A DNA stretch of 64,000 bases. Source: Caloramator australicus RC3 (GTDB taxonomy: Bacteria; Bacillota; Clostridia; Clostridiales; Caloramatoraceae). The stretch covers positions 124,001-188,000 of the forward strand of contig NZ_CAKP01000082.1 of assembly GCF_000297115.1 (NCBI RefSeq), given 5' to 3'. Made by a program: the position numbers and the translations under genes. Of this stretch, positions 27,884 through 35,946 are shown in pieces (positions within the stretch are counted from its first letter, which is position 1; each line of letters begins with the position of its first letter). Under the pieces are notes generated by a model. The model was not told where the DNA came from and did not search any database. It saw nothing but the letters and a program-made list of their open reading frames with translations.

Positions 27884-28267
27884 ATGGCCAATTTAAAGGA
27901 AGTTTACAAATGTGAAATTTGTGGAAACATAGTTGAGGTTTTACATGCTGGAGCTGGGCAGCTTGTTTGCTGCGGAAAGCCGATGAAACTTTTAAATGAA
28001 AACACAGTAGAAGCTTCAACAGAAAAGCATATTCCGGTTATTGAAAAGGTTGAAGGTGGAGTTTTAGTTAAGGTCGGAAGCATAGAACATCCTATGGAGG
28101 AAAAACACTATATAGAATGGATAGAACTTCATGTTGATGATAAAGTTTTCAGAAGATATCTAAAACCAGGGGATAAACCCGAAGCCTTCTTCCCTATTGA
28201 GGGAGAGAATATGTTTGCAAGGGAATATTGTAATCTTCACGGTTTATGGAAGAGCATAATGGGATAA
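27884..28267 (+). CDS. dfx: Desulfoferrodoxin (superoxide reductase, 2Fe type)
   Basis: A 127-residue cytoplasmic protein that reduces superoxide to peroxide without making oxygen, the usual defence of anaerobes. The N-terminal desulforedoxin domain binds centre I with CEICG and CCGKP (CxxC and CC). The neelaredoxin domain has the centre II ligands in [24 protein letters not shown] and [10 protein letters not shown] (four His and one Cys). Length matches the family. Own promoter and terminator make it a single-gene transcript directly upstream of the Mbs-like operon. Confidence 0.96.
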   Translation: MANLKEVYKCEICGNIVEVLHAGAGQLVCCGKPMKLLNENTVEASTEKHIPVIEKVEGGVLVKVGSIEHPMEEKHYIEWIELHVDDKVFRRYLKPGDKPEAFFPIEGENMFAREYCNLHGLWKSIMG

Positions 28268-28275
28268 ATAAATTA

Positions 28276-28305
28276 GGCGGGAATGATTCCCGCCATTTAT
28301 ATTTT
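28276..28305 (+). terminator. Rho-independent terminator after dfx
   Basis: GGCGGGAA and TTCCCGCC form a perfect 8-bp stem with a 3-base loop, followed by a T-rich tract ending TTTTTT. Confidence 0.9.
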
Positions 28306-28338
28306 TTGTTATGTTAAAAAATAAACTTTTGATTTTTA

Positions 28339-28377
28339 TTGAAATTATTAGCATTATATTGTAATATTATAATATAA
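28339..28377 (+). promoter_or_regulatory. Promoter and overlapping palindromic operator of the Mbs-like operon
   Basis: TTGAAA (28339-28344) and TAATAT (28362-28367) are 17 bases apart. A 24-bp near-palindrome (28354-28377) covers the -10 box: TTATATTGTAA and TTATAATATAA flank TA with one mismatch between arms. AT-rich palindromes over the -10 box are typical operators for ArsR-type repressors, and the first gene of the operon encodes one, so self-regulation is likely. No SurR-type GTTn3AAC site was seen. Confidence 0.6.
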
Positions 28378-28436
28378 AAATACATAAAGGGGGTATAGGT
28401 ATAATACACGATAAGAATATTACAAAAGTTTCAGAA

Positions 28437-28715
28437 TTGTTTAAAATATTAGGGAACCCGATTCGGGTATCTATATTGATTTGCCTTTTGAAGGGTAATT
28501 CAAATGTAACCAAAATTCAAAAGTGCCTTGATCTTCCGCAATCAACCGTTTCCCAACAGCTTGGTATTTTGAAAGGTGCAGGAATAATAGAGGGCAACAG
28601 AAATGGACTTGAAATAATCTATTCTATCGTTGATCAAAAAGTAGTTGAAATTTTAAAAAGCATGTTTGACATTAAAAATTTTGATTCCTATTTTGTTGGA
28701 GGTGCTGATCTTTGA
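28437..28715 (+). CDS. ArsR-family winged-helix regulator
   Basis: At least 92 residues (from TTG 28437) forming an ArsR winged helix: ILGNPIRVSILICLLKG, then the recognition helix LPQSTVSQQLGILKGAGII and the wing EGNRNGLEIIYSI. Two cysteines (ICLL and QKCLDL) could sense thiol or sulfur redox state, but they are not a CxxC. The frame is open 12 codons further up to an ATA at 28401 with GGGGG 7 bases before it, which would supply the usual first helix (HDKNITKVSELF); TTG 28437 has no good site. It overlaps the next gene by 4 bases and probably controls this operon. Confidence 0.85.
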   Translation: MFKILGNPIRVSILICLLKGNSNVTKIQKCLDLPQSTVSQQLGILKGAGIIEGNRNGLEIIYSIVDQKVVEILKSMFDIKNFDSYFVGGADL

Positions 28716-29188
28716 TAAATTTTATTTTAACTTTTCTTAGTATGTTCTTAATATGGACAGCCCTAAGTTATCCGTTAAGTAACCAAGAAGTCGTATTTGG
28801 GACTATTTTATCTTTCTGCATTTCTTTGCTTACTATATTTTACAATAAAGATGCAAAAAAATTTAAGTTAAAAACTTTGTTTTATCTTTTTAAATATTTT
28901 TTGGTGTTCTTGGTTGAATTAGTAAAGGCAAATCTTAATATGGCCAAAATTGTATTGACTCCTTCATTACCTATATCTCCAAAAGTTTTAAAGTTAAAAA
29001 CTGAGTTAAAGTCACCTATTGCAAAGGCCATTTTGGCTAATTCTATAACCCTAACCCCTGGAACAATTTCCGTAGAGCTTGTGGATGATTCTTTGTTTAT
29101 TCATGTGGTTGAGGGGGACAAGGTAGCAAATATTGAAGATCTTAAAGGGCCCTTTGAAAGGTTGTTAAAGGAGGCTTTTGAAGAATGA
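28712..29188 (+). CDS. MrpE/MbxA-like subunit
   Basis: A 158-residue membrane protein with about three N-terminal membrane segments and a cytoplasmic C-terminal domain. The block SITLTPGTISVEL and a closing EDLKGPFERLL region are typical of MrpE/MnhE. In Mrp-type complexes it belongs to the cation-translocating module. It starts with TTG behind GGAGG, overlapping the regulator stop, and its own stop overlaps the next ATG (ATGA). It is the first structural gene of a thirteen-gene set. Confidence 0.9.
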   Translation: MINFILTFLSMFLIWTALSYPLSNQEVVFGTILSFCISLLTIFYNKDAKKFKLKTLFYLFKYFLVFLVELVKANLNMAKIVLTPSLPISPKVLKLKTELKSPIAKAILANSITLTPGTISVELVDDSLFIHVVEGDKVANIEDLKGPFERLLKEAFEE

Positions 29189-29433
29189 TTACATTTATAT
29201 TAGTTTTATCTTTACTTGGGATGGTCCTTGGAATTTTTAGGTTGATTAAGGGAAAGTCAATAGAAAGTAGAGTAGTTGCAATCGATGTTTTAACAACTAT
29301 AACCTCTGCTATAATTGTTATTTTTTCCTTTACCAATGATAATAGTTTGTTATTGGATGTAGCGCTAGTTTATGGACTTCTATCCTTTGTTGGAGTTGTT
29401 GCAATTGCTCGATACCTTGAGGGAGGAATTTGA
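29185..29433 (+). CDS. MrpF/MbxB-like subunit
   Basis: An 82-residue protein with three membrane segments, including VVAIDVLTTITSAIIVIFSF in its middle and a GLLSFVGVVAIARYLEGG end typical of MrpF/MnhF. It is part of the small-subunit membrane module. The ATG overlaps the mrpE-like stop. Confidence 0.9.
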   Translation: MITFILVLSLLGMVLGIFRLIKGKSIESRVVAIDVLTTITSAIIVIFSFTNDNSLLLDVALVYGLLSFVGVVAIARYLEGGI

Positions 29434-29435
29434 TT

Positions 29436-29750
29436 ATGGAGATTTTAGGATGGATATTTTGTTTAATTGGAGCGGTGTTCTTGTTCTTGGCAGGTCTTGG
29501 AATTTATAGAATGCCAGATGCATTAAATCAATCTCAAGCTGGAACCAAAGCATCAACTTTAGGTATTGTTTCATTATTTGTAGGATTTTCTATTTTAAAA
29601 CCTGAATGGGTTCCAAAGCTTATAATAATGGCACTGTTTTTCTTGTTTTCTTCACCAATAGCATCCCATGCTATTTGTAAAGCAGCACTTAGACGCAATA
29701 AGGGAAATTTCTATTTGAAGGAAAATGCCTTTTTAAAGGATGGTGAATAG
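29436..29750 (+). CDS. MrpG/MbxC-like subunit
   Basis: A 104-residue protein with three membrane segments. The stretch GIYRMPDALNQSQAGTKAST matches the conserved MrpG/MnhG loop (RxPDxxxRxHA-like, here with NQSQA). ATG 29436 lies behind GGAGGAA; an in-frame TTG six bases earlier is less well placed. Function is as a structural subunit of the ion-translocating module. Confidence 0.9.
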   Translation: MEILGWIFCLIGAVFLFLAGLGIYRMPDALNQSQAGTKASTLGIVSLFVGFSILKPEWVPKLIIMALFFLFSSPIASHAICKAALRRNKGNFYLKENAFLKDGE

Positions 29751-29751
29751 A

Positions 29752-29997
29752 GTGTATTACTTAGGTTTAATAATTGCTTTTATTATGGCTTTTGGCTCTT
29801 TATGGGCGCTTTTAACGGATGATTTATTTAAAGCAATAGTTGTTTTTGGTATAGTTTCATTGTCTTCCTCAGTAATGTTCCTATTGATGCAGGCACCTGA
29901 TGTGGCTATAACAGAAGCTGCTATAGGCTCAGGAATTACAACTGCACTTTTTATATTCACTTATAAGAAATTGGAGGATAGGAAAGATGAGAGATGA
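29752..29997 (+). CDS. MrpB N-terminal domain / MbxD-like subunit (DUF4040)
   Basis: An 81-residue protein from GTG 29752 with AAGGATGGTGA upstream; in-frame ATG 29740 is possible but overlaps that site. It has three membrane segments with FLLMQAPDVAITEAAIGSG, the DUF4040 signature also found at the C-terminus of MrpA. In Mbh/Mbx complexes this separate subunit is D. It is 11 bases out of step with, and overlaps, the next gene. Confidence 0.88.
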   Translation: MYYLGLIIAFIMAFGSLWALLTDDLFKAIVVFGIVSLSSSVMFLLMQAPDVAITEAAIGSGITTALFIFTYKKLEDRKDER

Positions 29998-30730
29998 AAG
30001 GTCATTATTTATAAATATAGTTGCTCTACTTATCCTTTCAGTAATTGGATTTTATATTTATAAAGTTTCAATGGATACAGGAAAAGGAATAAAAATAACC
30101 GATAATATTACTCCTCAGATGAGGGTTGCCGACAGGTTTATGAACAAAAACGTTATTAAAGAAGAGAGTAAATATGTTTGGGGAGGGACTGCTGAAAATA
30201 CTTCTGCTAATATAGTAACTTCGGTTGTTGTTGATTATAGATTGTTTGATACGACCCTTGAAGTTATAGTTTTATTTGTAACGATATTAGGTTTTGGTTT
30301 TGTGATTCCAAAGGATAAAAGAAAGATCATAAAACCTACAACTATTTTAAACAGATGGGCACCTATTCTTATGATTTTAATGCTAATGATTGGAGGATAT
30401 ATGTTTGTAAATGGGCATCTTTCACCAGGTGGTGGATTCCCAGCGGGGGCTATAATATCTACTGCAGTATTAATTGGAGTTTTAGCAGGCAGAAAAACAC
30501 TAAGTCAAAAGACATTAAAAATAATTGAAGCAGTAGCTGGAATCTCGATATTTAGTTTAGGAATTGCAAGCTTTGTAATAACCGGTAATTTCTTTCAGAA
30601 TTTTATATTGAATGATAGAATAGGTGATTTATTTTCTGCAGGATTGATTCCAATATTTTATGGTCTTATAGCCTTTAAAGTTGCAGCTGAACTTTCAAAT
30701 ATTTATTTTGAATTTTATGAGGAGTGTTGA
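29987..30730 (+). CDS. MrpB/MbxF-like subunit (fused MbhE + MbhF)
   Basis: A 247-residue membrane protein. The N-terminal third (one membrane segment and a soluble stretch ending TSVVVDYRLFDTTLEV) corresponds to MbhE, and the rest (NGHLSPGGGFPAGAI) is the MnhB domain equal to MbhF. In the Thermococcales Mbx operon E and F are likewise one gene (F), whereas Mbh has two, so this fusion supports the Mbx/Mbs assignment. It is part of the ion-translocating arm. Confidence 0.9.
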   Translation: MRDERSLFINIVALLILSVIGFYIYKVSMDTGKGIKITDNITPQMRVADRFMNKNVIKEESKYVWGGTAENTSANIVTSVVVDYRLFDTTLEVIVLFVTILGFGFVIPKDKRKIIKPTTILNRWAPILMILMLMIGGYMFVNGHLSPGGGFPAGAIISTAVLIGVLAGRKTLSQKTLKIIEAVAGISIFSLGIASFVITGNFFQNFILNDRIGDLFSAGLIPIFYGLIAFKVAAELSNIYFEFYEEC

Positions 30731-30732
30731 TT

Positions 30733-31095
30733 ATGGCACAACTATTTATTTTATCTTCTATTTCATTGTTGTTTATAGGATTATTTGGAGTTTTAACGAG
30801 AAAAAATATAGTAAAAATATTGATAGCATTAAACATAATGGAGACTGGAATCAACCTTCTTTTGGTTGCCTTTGGTTATGTTGAAAATGGGATTGTCCCA
30901 ATTTTAACTTCAAATGAAAGCATAATGAATCTTACAAAGATGGTTGACCCTGTTCCGCAGGCTTTAGTTCTAACTTCAATTGTAATTGGCCTTGGAACAA
31001 CAGCCTTTTCTTTAGCTCTTGCAATAAGATATAGATATAATCACAACTCATTATCAATTAGAGCATCAGAGGAAGAAGAGGGGGTTAATATATGA
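30733..31095 (+). CDS. MrpC/NuoK-like subunit (MbxG)
   Basis: A 120-residue protein with three membrane segments. ILIALNIMETGINLLLVAFG carries the membrane glutamate of the NuoK/MrpC family, and PQALVLTSIVIGLGTTAFSL is the second conserved helix with the DPVPQALVLT motif. The ATG at 30733 follows GAGGAGTG. The stop overlaps the next ATG (ATATGA). Confidence 0.93.
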   Translation: MAQLFILSSISLLFIGLFGVLTRKNIVKILIALNIMETGINLLLVAFGYVENGIVPILTSNESIMNLTKMVDPVPQALVLTSIVIGLGTTAFSLALAIRYRYNHNSLSIRASEEEEGVNI

Positions 31096-32552
31096 ATAGT
31101 ATAGTTTTTTTAATAGTAATCCCTCTTATTGCAGCATTTTTATCTTTGTTTTTGGGAAAGAACGATAAGATATTAGCATATATAGTGACATTATTTAATA
31201 TTATCTTTTCAATATTGATTCTATTTAGCGGGAAAATTCCTTTTAATGTTGCAATTGGAGGATGGAGAGCACCTTATGGCATAAATTATGCTGTAACTGA
31301 TTTGACTATATTCTTTTTAGTATTGGTAAATGTTGCAGCTTTATTAGCGTTAACGTCAGTAAGAGAAATAATGGAATATCAATTTTATTCATTTTATTTT
31401 GTTCTTTTATCTTCAACAAATGGAATTGTTTTAACTGGAGATCTATTTAATTTTTTCTTATTTATAGAGCTTTCAACCTTTGCAGTGGCAGGCCTTATAT
31501 CATATAAAAGAGACAGGCTATCGACGGGTGCAGCATTAAAATATTTAATCTTATCGTCTACTGCATCAATATTTAGCTTAGCAGCCATTGGGCTTATATA
31601 TAAAACACTTGGGACTTTGAATTTTGCCGATATAGCCAATAAGGTAAATAATCTAAATGAAGCATCTTTAAGTTTAATTTTAATCCTATATATATCGAGC
31701 CTATTAGTTGAACTAAAAATATTCCCATTTAATATGTGGGTTGTAAAGGCCTATGAAGCTTCTAAGACTTCTGTAAATCTTTTTATTCATGGAATGCTTG
31801 GAACAGCTGGAATATATGGAGTTTTAAGAATACTTTTAATGGTTTTTTCTAAAGAAACAGGGAAGTTAACTTTAAGTGGGAATTTATCATCTATTTTAAT
31901 GTTATTTGCTTTTGTTACGGTTATTATCGGAGAAATTGGTGCTTTAACGGAAAAAAATATGAAAAAGATTTTAGCTTTTTCATCAATGGCTCAACTTGGA
32001 ATAGTTTTGTTTGGAATTAGTTTAGGAAGCTTTGATGCCTTGAAAGGGGTTCTCTATATCGTTATATCAAATTATCTTGCTAAATTTGTAATGTTTTTAA
32101 CAGTAAATGAATTTTCGAAAGTTTCAGGAAGTACAAACTACCTAGATATGAAGGGACTAGGAAGAAGATATCCTGTTTTAGCAATTTCCTTTACTATTTC
32201 AGCTTTAAGCCTTATGGGTATTCCATTTTTCGCAGGATTTTGGGGTAAAATTTCTATCATAGGAAATGCGGTTTTTTCTGGTAAACTTGAATTGATCGGA
32301 GCTGTATTAATTTTAATAGCGTCGGTCATAGAAGGAGTATATTATCTTAGGATTTCCCACACATTTTTTAGCCAAGGACATGAAAGGGAAGGAAGGATAT
32401 CAAGAGTTTATTGTTTATTGCCTATGATCTTAGCGTTAGTAATTTTATTTATTGGAATTAACCCAGATTCATTTGAAAATATTATTTCGATTTTGCTAGA
32501 TGAAATAAAGTCCCCTGAAAAATATATTAAATTAATTTTATCATTGAAGTGA
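31092..32552 (+). CDS. MrpD/NuoN-like antiporter subunit (MbxH)
   Basis: A 486-residue protein with about fourteen membrane segments of the proton_antipo_M family. Key membrane charges are visible: Glu in LFIELSTFAVAGLIS (TM5) and Lys in LKIFPFNMWVVKAYEASK (TM7). It is one of two large antiporter-like subunits here and should form one ion channel of the pump. Coupled by a 4-base overlap to the MrpC-like gene. Confidence 0.93.
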   Translation: MNSIVFLIVIPLIAAFLSLFLGKNDKILAYIVTLFNIIFSILILFSGKIPFNVAIGGWRAPYGINYAVTDLTIFFLVLVNVAALLALTSVREIMEYQFYSFYFVLLSSTNGIVLTGDLFNFFLFIELSTFAVAGLISYKRDRLSTGAALKYLILSSTASIFSLAAIGLIYKTLGTLNFADIANKVNNLNEASLSLILILYISSLLVELKIFPFNMWVVKAYEASKTSVNLFIHGMLGTAGIYGVLRILLMVFSKETGKLTLSGNLSSILMLFAFVTVIIGEIGALTEKNMKKILAFSSMAQLGIVLFGISLGSFDALKGVLYIVISNYLAKFVMFLTVNEFSKVSGSTNYLDMKGLGRRYPVLAISFTISALSLMGIPFFAGFWGKISIIGNAVFSGKLELIGAVLILIASVIEGVYYLRISHTFFSQGHEREGRISRVYCLLPMILALVILFIGINPDSFENIISILLDEIKSPEKYIKLILSLK

Positions 32553-32562
32553 GGTAGGGAAT

Positions 32563-34437
32563 ATGGTGGAAATCTTTATCATTCCTCTTGTGACAGCATT
32601 TTTATTAGCTATATTCATTAGAAATAAGAAGGTTGTTTGGCCTCTATTTTTAATTTCAAATTTATATATTTTATTAAAACTTTGGACTTTGTTTGGGAAG
32701 TGGGAAATAGAAAAAACAATATATACAAACTATGAATTGTTTGGAGCAAAGTTAAGTTTTACACTTTCCAATAATCCACTTGGATGGTATTTTGCCTTTT
32801 TTTCAGCTGTCATAACTCTTGTAATTTCTGTTTTTTCACTTGGATTTAATCAAAAAACAAAGGAAAACGTAGCACCGATTTGGATGCTTATAATATTTTC
32901 TAATCTTGGAATTTTCTTTGCTGCAGATTGGATTACGTTTTTTATGATGTGGGAACTTATGGGATGGACATCCTTCTTTGCCATAACTAATGGTAGAGAT
33001 AAAGCTTTAAATGAGGCTAAGTATTACCTTGTTTTATCTTTACTTGGTGCTTCTTCAATGTTGATCGGAATAATATTGTTAGGTGCTCTTACAGGTTCCT
33101 TTGAAATATTTGCTTCGGCTTATGGATTAGTTCAAGTTTTCTATTCTGAAAAAGCTTTATCAATAGCAGCTATTATGTTACTATTGTTTGCCTTTTTTAT
33201 TAAATCGGCTATTTTCCCATTTTACATGTGGCCATCTAAAGTTTATGCTGTTGGACCAGAAGATTATATAACTTTCATGTCTTCAGTTATGATTAAATAC
33301 GGAATTTACCCAATAGCAATGTTTATTGTTCCTGTTGTTGGAAGTTTAGACTTACCAAAGATTTTAAATACTGCAAACTGGATTCAATATTTCGTTGGAT
33401 ATTTAGGTGCCATTAGTGCTGTATTAGGAACTATCTTAGCTATATTCCAAACTGATATGAAAAAGCTATTTGCTTACTCATCTGTAGCTAATATGGGATA
33501 TATATTATTAGGATTTGCATCAATGAATATTGTTGGATTTGAAGGAGCTCTTTTTCATGCAGTAAATCATATGGTTTTAAAGGCAGCTATATTTTTAACT
33601 CTTGCGGCGGTAATTTTTAGAACTGGCGAAAGCGAAATGCATAAACTTGGTGGGCTTGTATATAGAATGCCTATAACTTTCTTAACATTCTTATTAGGAA
33701 TTATTGCAGCAGCTGGAATTCCTCCTCTAAATGGATTTGGATCAAAATGGATGATAATACAGGCTCTCATGTCACAAAAAATGATTATTTTTGCTATTGC
33801 AATGATATTTGCATCAACTGGTGCATTTATGTATCTATTTAGAGCATTAGCTTCAATATTTCTAGGGCAACTTCCAGATAGATTTAAGGATATTAAGGAA
33901 GTTCCACTAACAATGCTAATTCCTATGATAATAATGATGATTGGGATGCTTTTAATTGGAGTAGTTCCAGGAGTTGTTATGAAACCATTAACAACAGCTT
34001 TAAGAGCGGTTGGATATAATGTTAATATTGCCTCATGGACAAGTCTTGAGGGAGCACTTAAAAATTCGACGATAGACTTAACCTTGGTATTCTTAATCTT
34101 CCTTGGAGGTTTTGTAATTTCAGCAATAATGTATATTCTTGGAAATAAATCAGAAACAGTCCCACAGGAGGACAATTATACTGGTGGCGAATATCCAGAG
34201 GAATGGGGAGTAAATGCTGATAGATTCAATTATTCATATTCATTTTACCAACCATTTAAGGAAATGTTTGAACCATTGCTTGAAAAAATATCCATCGATG
34301 AATTTTTCGCAAGCATAGGAAGAAATTTTGAGTATATGAGTGCTACAGTTCAAGGATTATTTAGAAGAGGAGAAGGAGCAGTATTGCTCTTTAGTATAGG
34401 TGTTCTCCTACTAATACTAGGAGGTTGGATTATATGA
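32563..34437 (+). CDS. NuoL/MrpD-like antiporter subunit (MbxH')
   Basis: A 624-residue second antiporter-like subunit with TM5 Glu in MMWELMGWTSFFAITNGR and TM7 Lys in FFIKSAIFPFYMWPSKVYA. It has an extra C-terminal part (about 500-624) including a soluble stretch TGGEYPEEWGVNADRFNYS and a last membrane helix, as in the H' subunit peculiar to Mbx/Mbs. Hydrogenase Mbh lacks H'. The stop overlaps the next ATG. Confidence 0.92.
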   Translation: MVEIFIIPLVTAFLLAIFIRNKKVVWPLFLISNLYILLKLWTLFGKWEIEKTIYTNYELFGAKLSFTLSNNPLGWYFAFFSAVITLVISVFSLGFNQKTKENVAPIWMLIIFSNLGIFFAADWITFFMMWELMGWTSFFAITNGRDKALNEAKYYLVLSLLGASSMLIGIILLGALTGSFEIFASAYGLVQVFYSEKALSIAAIMLLLFAFFIKSAIFPFYMWPSKVYAVGPEDYITFMSSVMIKYGIYPIAMFIVPVVGSLDLPKILNTANWIQYFVGYLGAISAVLGTILAIFQTDMKKLFAYSSVANMGYILLGFASMNIVGFEGALFHAVNHMVLKAAIFLTLAAVIFRTGESEMHKLGGLVYRMPITFLTFLLGIIAAAGIPPLNGFGSKWMIIQALMSQKMIIFAIAMIFASTGAFMYLFRALASIFLGQLPDRFKDIKEVPLTMLIPMIIMMIGMLLIGVVPGVVMKPLTTALRAVGYNVNIASWTSLEGALKNSTIDLTLVFLIFLGGFVISAIMYILGNKSETVPQEDNYTGGEYPEEWGVNADRFNYSYSFYQPFKEMFEPLLEKISIDEFFASIGRNFEYMSATVQGLFRRGEGAVLLFSIGVLLLILGGWII

Positions 34438-35318
34438 TAGAAATTTTAAGAGTATTTTTGTTTGGTTTCTTTGCAATATTTATAGGACTTTTCTTTATGG
34501 GTATTGGTAGAAAGATTATTGCAAGAATTCAATTAAGACTTGGACCACCATTTTATCAAGCATTTTTAGACGTAGGTAAATTATTTTCAAGAAAATCAAT
34601 TACACATAATTTTGTTATGGACCTTGGAATGGTAATGTCCCTTGCTGGACTTGTTGCAACAATGCTTTTTGTCCCAATTGCTGGGCATACAGCTATAAAA
34701 ACAAGTTCTAACCTTATAGTTATTATGTATCTTATGGCAATAGGTTATCTTGGTATGGCGATGGCTGTAGCAGCAAGCGGAAATCCTAATGCTACAATTG
34801 GAGTATCCCGTGCTCTTACCATGATGTTAGGCTATGAGGTTCCATTTTTTACAGTTATGCTAGGGCTGATAATAATTAATGGGACATCGTCTTTAGAACT
34901 TATTGCAAACAGCCAAGCAGGCTCAATTTTAAATTGGAATATGATTAAATTCCCGTTGGGATTTATAGCTGCAGAAATTGCACTTCAAGCTATGATGGGA
35001 GAAAAGCCCTTTGATGCTATGATAGCACCTGCAGAAATTGCATCAGGGCCTATGGTTGAACTTAGCGGTAAATATTTAGGTTTGGCCTTTTTAACCCATG
35101 CGGTTTCAATATTCGTAGAAACTGCAATAATTGTAAATCTATTTATGGGAGGAGCTTCAAATATATTTACATTTGTTTTAAAACAATTTGAAATATATCT
35201 TATTACTGTTATAATAGAGGCGGTTTTCCCAAGATTTAAGATTGAACAAGCTGTAAAGTTCCTTTGGACAGTTCCTATGAGCATAGCATTACTTCAGCTT
35301 GTTTTGATAGTATTCTAG
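34434..35318 (+). CDS. NuoH/MbxM-like membrane anchor subunit
   Basis: A 294-residue membrane protein of the NuoH/HyfC family with about eight membrane segments. IIARIQLRLGPPFYQAFLDV is the conserved first cytoplasmic loop, and GEKPFDAMIAPAEIASGPMV the charged funnel motif (usually AEAESELVAG-like) near the quinone or equivalent site. It links the hydrophilic redox arm to the ion-pumping arm. ATG 34434 follows AGGAGG and overlaps the previous stop. Confidence 0.93.
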   Translation: MIEILRVFLFGFFAIFIGLFFMGIGRKIIARIQLRLGPPFYQAFLDVGKLFSRKSITHNFVMDLGMVMSLAGLVATMLFVPIAGHTAIKTSSNLIVIMYLMAIGYLGMAMAVAASGNPNATIGVSRALTMMLGYEVPFFTVMLGLIIINGTSSLELIANSQAGSILNWNMIKFPLGFIAAEIALQAMMGEKPFDAMIAPAEIASGPMVELSGKYLGLAFLTHAVSIFVETAIIVNLFMGGASNIFTFVLKQFEIYLITVIIEAVFPRFKIEQAVKFLWTVPMSIALLQLVLIVF

Positions 35319-35329
35319 GAGGCGATACC

Positions 35330-35917
35330 ATGGAAGAATTAAAGGTTGAAAAGAAAAGAAGTTGTATTGAAAATGTAATAGATTTCTTTAGGCAAAGGTC
35401 TATATGGATGCTTCACTACTGAACGGGCTGTGGTGCGGTGGAGTTACCACCAACTATGACATCCAGGTGGGATGTTGAAAGATTTGGTATAGGACCTATG
35501 GCAACGCCAAGACAAGCAGATGTCCTTCTTGTTACAGGATATGTTTCACTTAAAACGTTAAAAAGAATTATCAGAACCTATGAACAAATGCCAGAACCTA
35601 AATGGGTTTTAGCTTTTGGTTCCTGCACAGTAAATGGAGGTATATATTGGGATTCATATAATACAATTACAAATTTAGCAGAGTATATTCCAGTGGATAT
35701 AACAGTATCAGGATGCATGCCAAGACCAGAAGCTGTTATGGATGCACTACAAACGCTTATGAAGATGATTCAATCGGGAGAAGCTGGGGCATACAAAAAG
35801 TATAAGGAAAATTATGAGTATTATAAGGCAAATCAGGATAGGGTATTAAGAAAAACTTATCCTATATTGGGTGAAAAATTAATTCAAAATGAAGAAGCAG
35901 CAACAAGCATTGAATAA
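35330..35917 (+). CDS. NuoB/MbxJ-like small subunit, putative selenoprotein (in-frame TGA = Sec31)
   Basis: Read through a TGA at 35420-35422, this gives 195 residues from ATG 35330 (AGGAGG upstream, 11 bp after the previous gene). The proximal [4Fe-4S] cluster motif, expected as CTGCG, reads U-T-G-C-G: Sec31 and Cys34, with the other ligands in FGSCTVNGG (Cys99) and VSGCMPRP (Cys129). Both sides of the TGA are typical of the family (RSIWMLHY before, GAVELPPTMTSRWDVERFGI after), so the protein is otherwise intact. A SECIS-like hairpin follows. Without readthrough the product would be a 30-residue stub. A sequencing error or Cys-to-stop mutation is the alternative. Confidence 0.85.
35423..35453 (+). 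promoter_or_regulatory. Candidate bacterial SECIS element
   Basis: Starting 14 bases after the TGA, GGTGG (35437-35441) and CCACC (35447-35451) form a 5-bp GC-rich stem with the loop AGTTA, which has a G in its second position. From TGA to loop is 19 bases. These values fit the known rules for bacterial SECIS hairpins (loop about 16-37 bases from UGA, a G among its first two bases). An alternative pairing TGGTG/CACCA exists, so folding needs checking. Confidence 0.65.
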
Positions 35918-35946
35918 TTACCCAATAATGAAATTGGAGGGAAATT

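Noticed and set aside
28712-32552. A stand-alone Mrp Na+/H+ antiporter operon
   Set aside because: mrpA is absent, and the small Mrp genes run without a break into NuoL-, NuoH-, NuoB-, NuoC-, NuoD- and NuoI-like genes, so they are a module of a larger redox complex.
35318-35440. Reading the TGA in the NuoB-like gene as an ordinary inactivating mutation or a late GTG start at 35438
   Set aside because: A start at 35438 would delete two of the four cluster residues and leave an untranslated but perfectly conserved 36-codon stretch behind a strong AGGAGG. The SECIS-like hairpin and the Cys position make selenocysteine the better explanation, although a sequencing error cannot be excluded.
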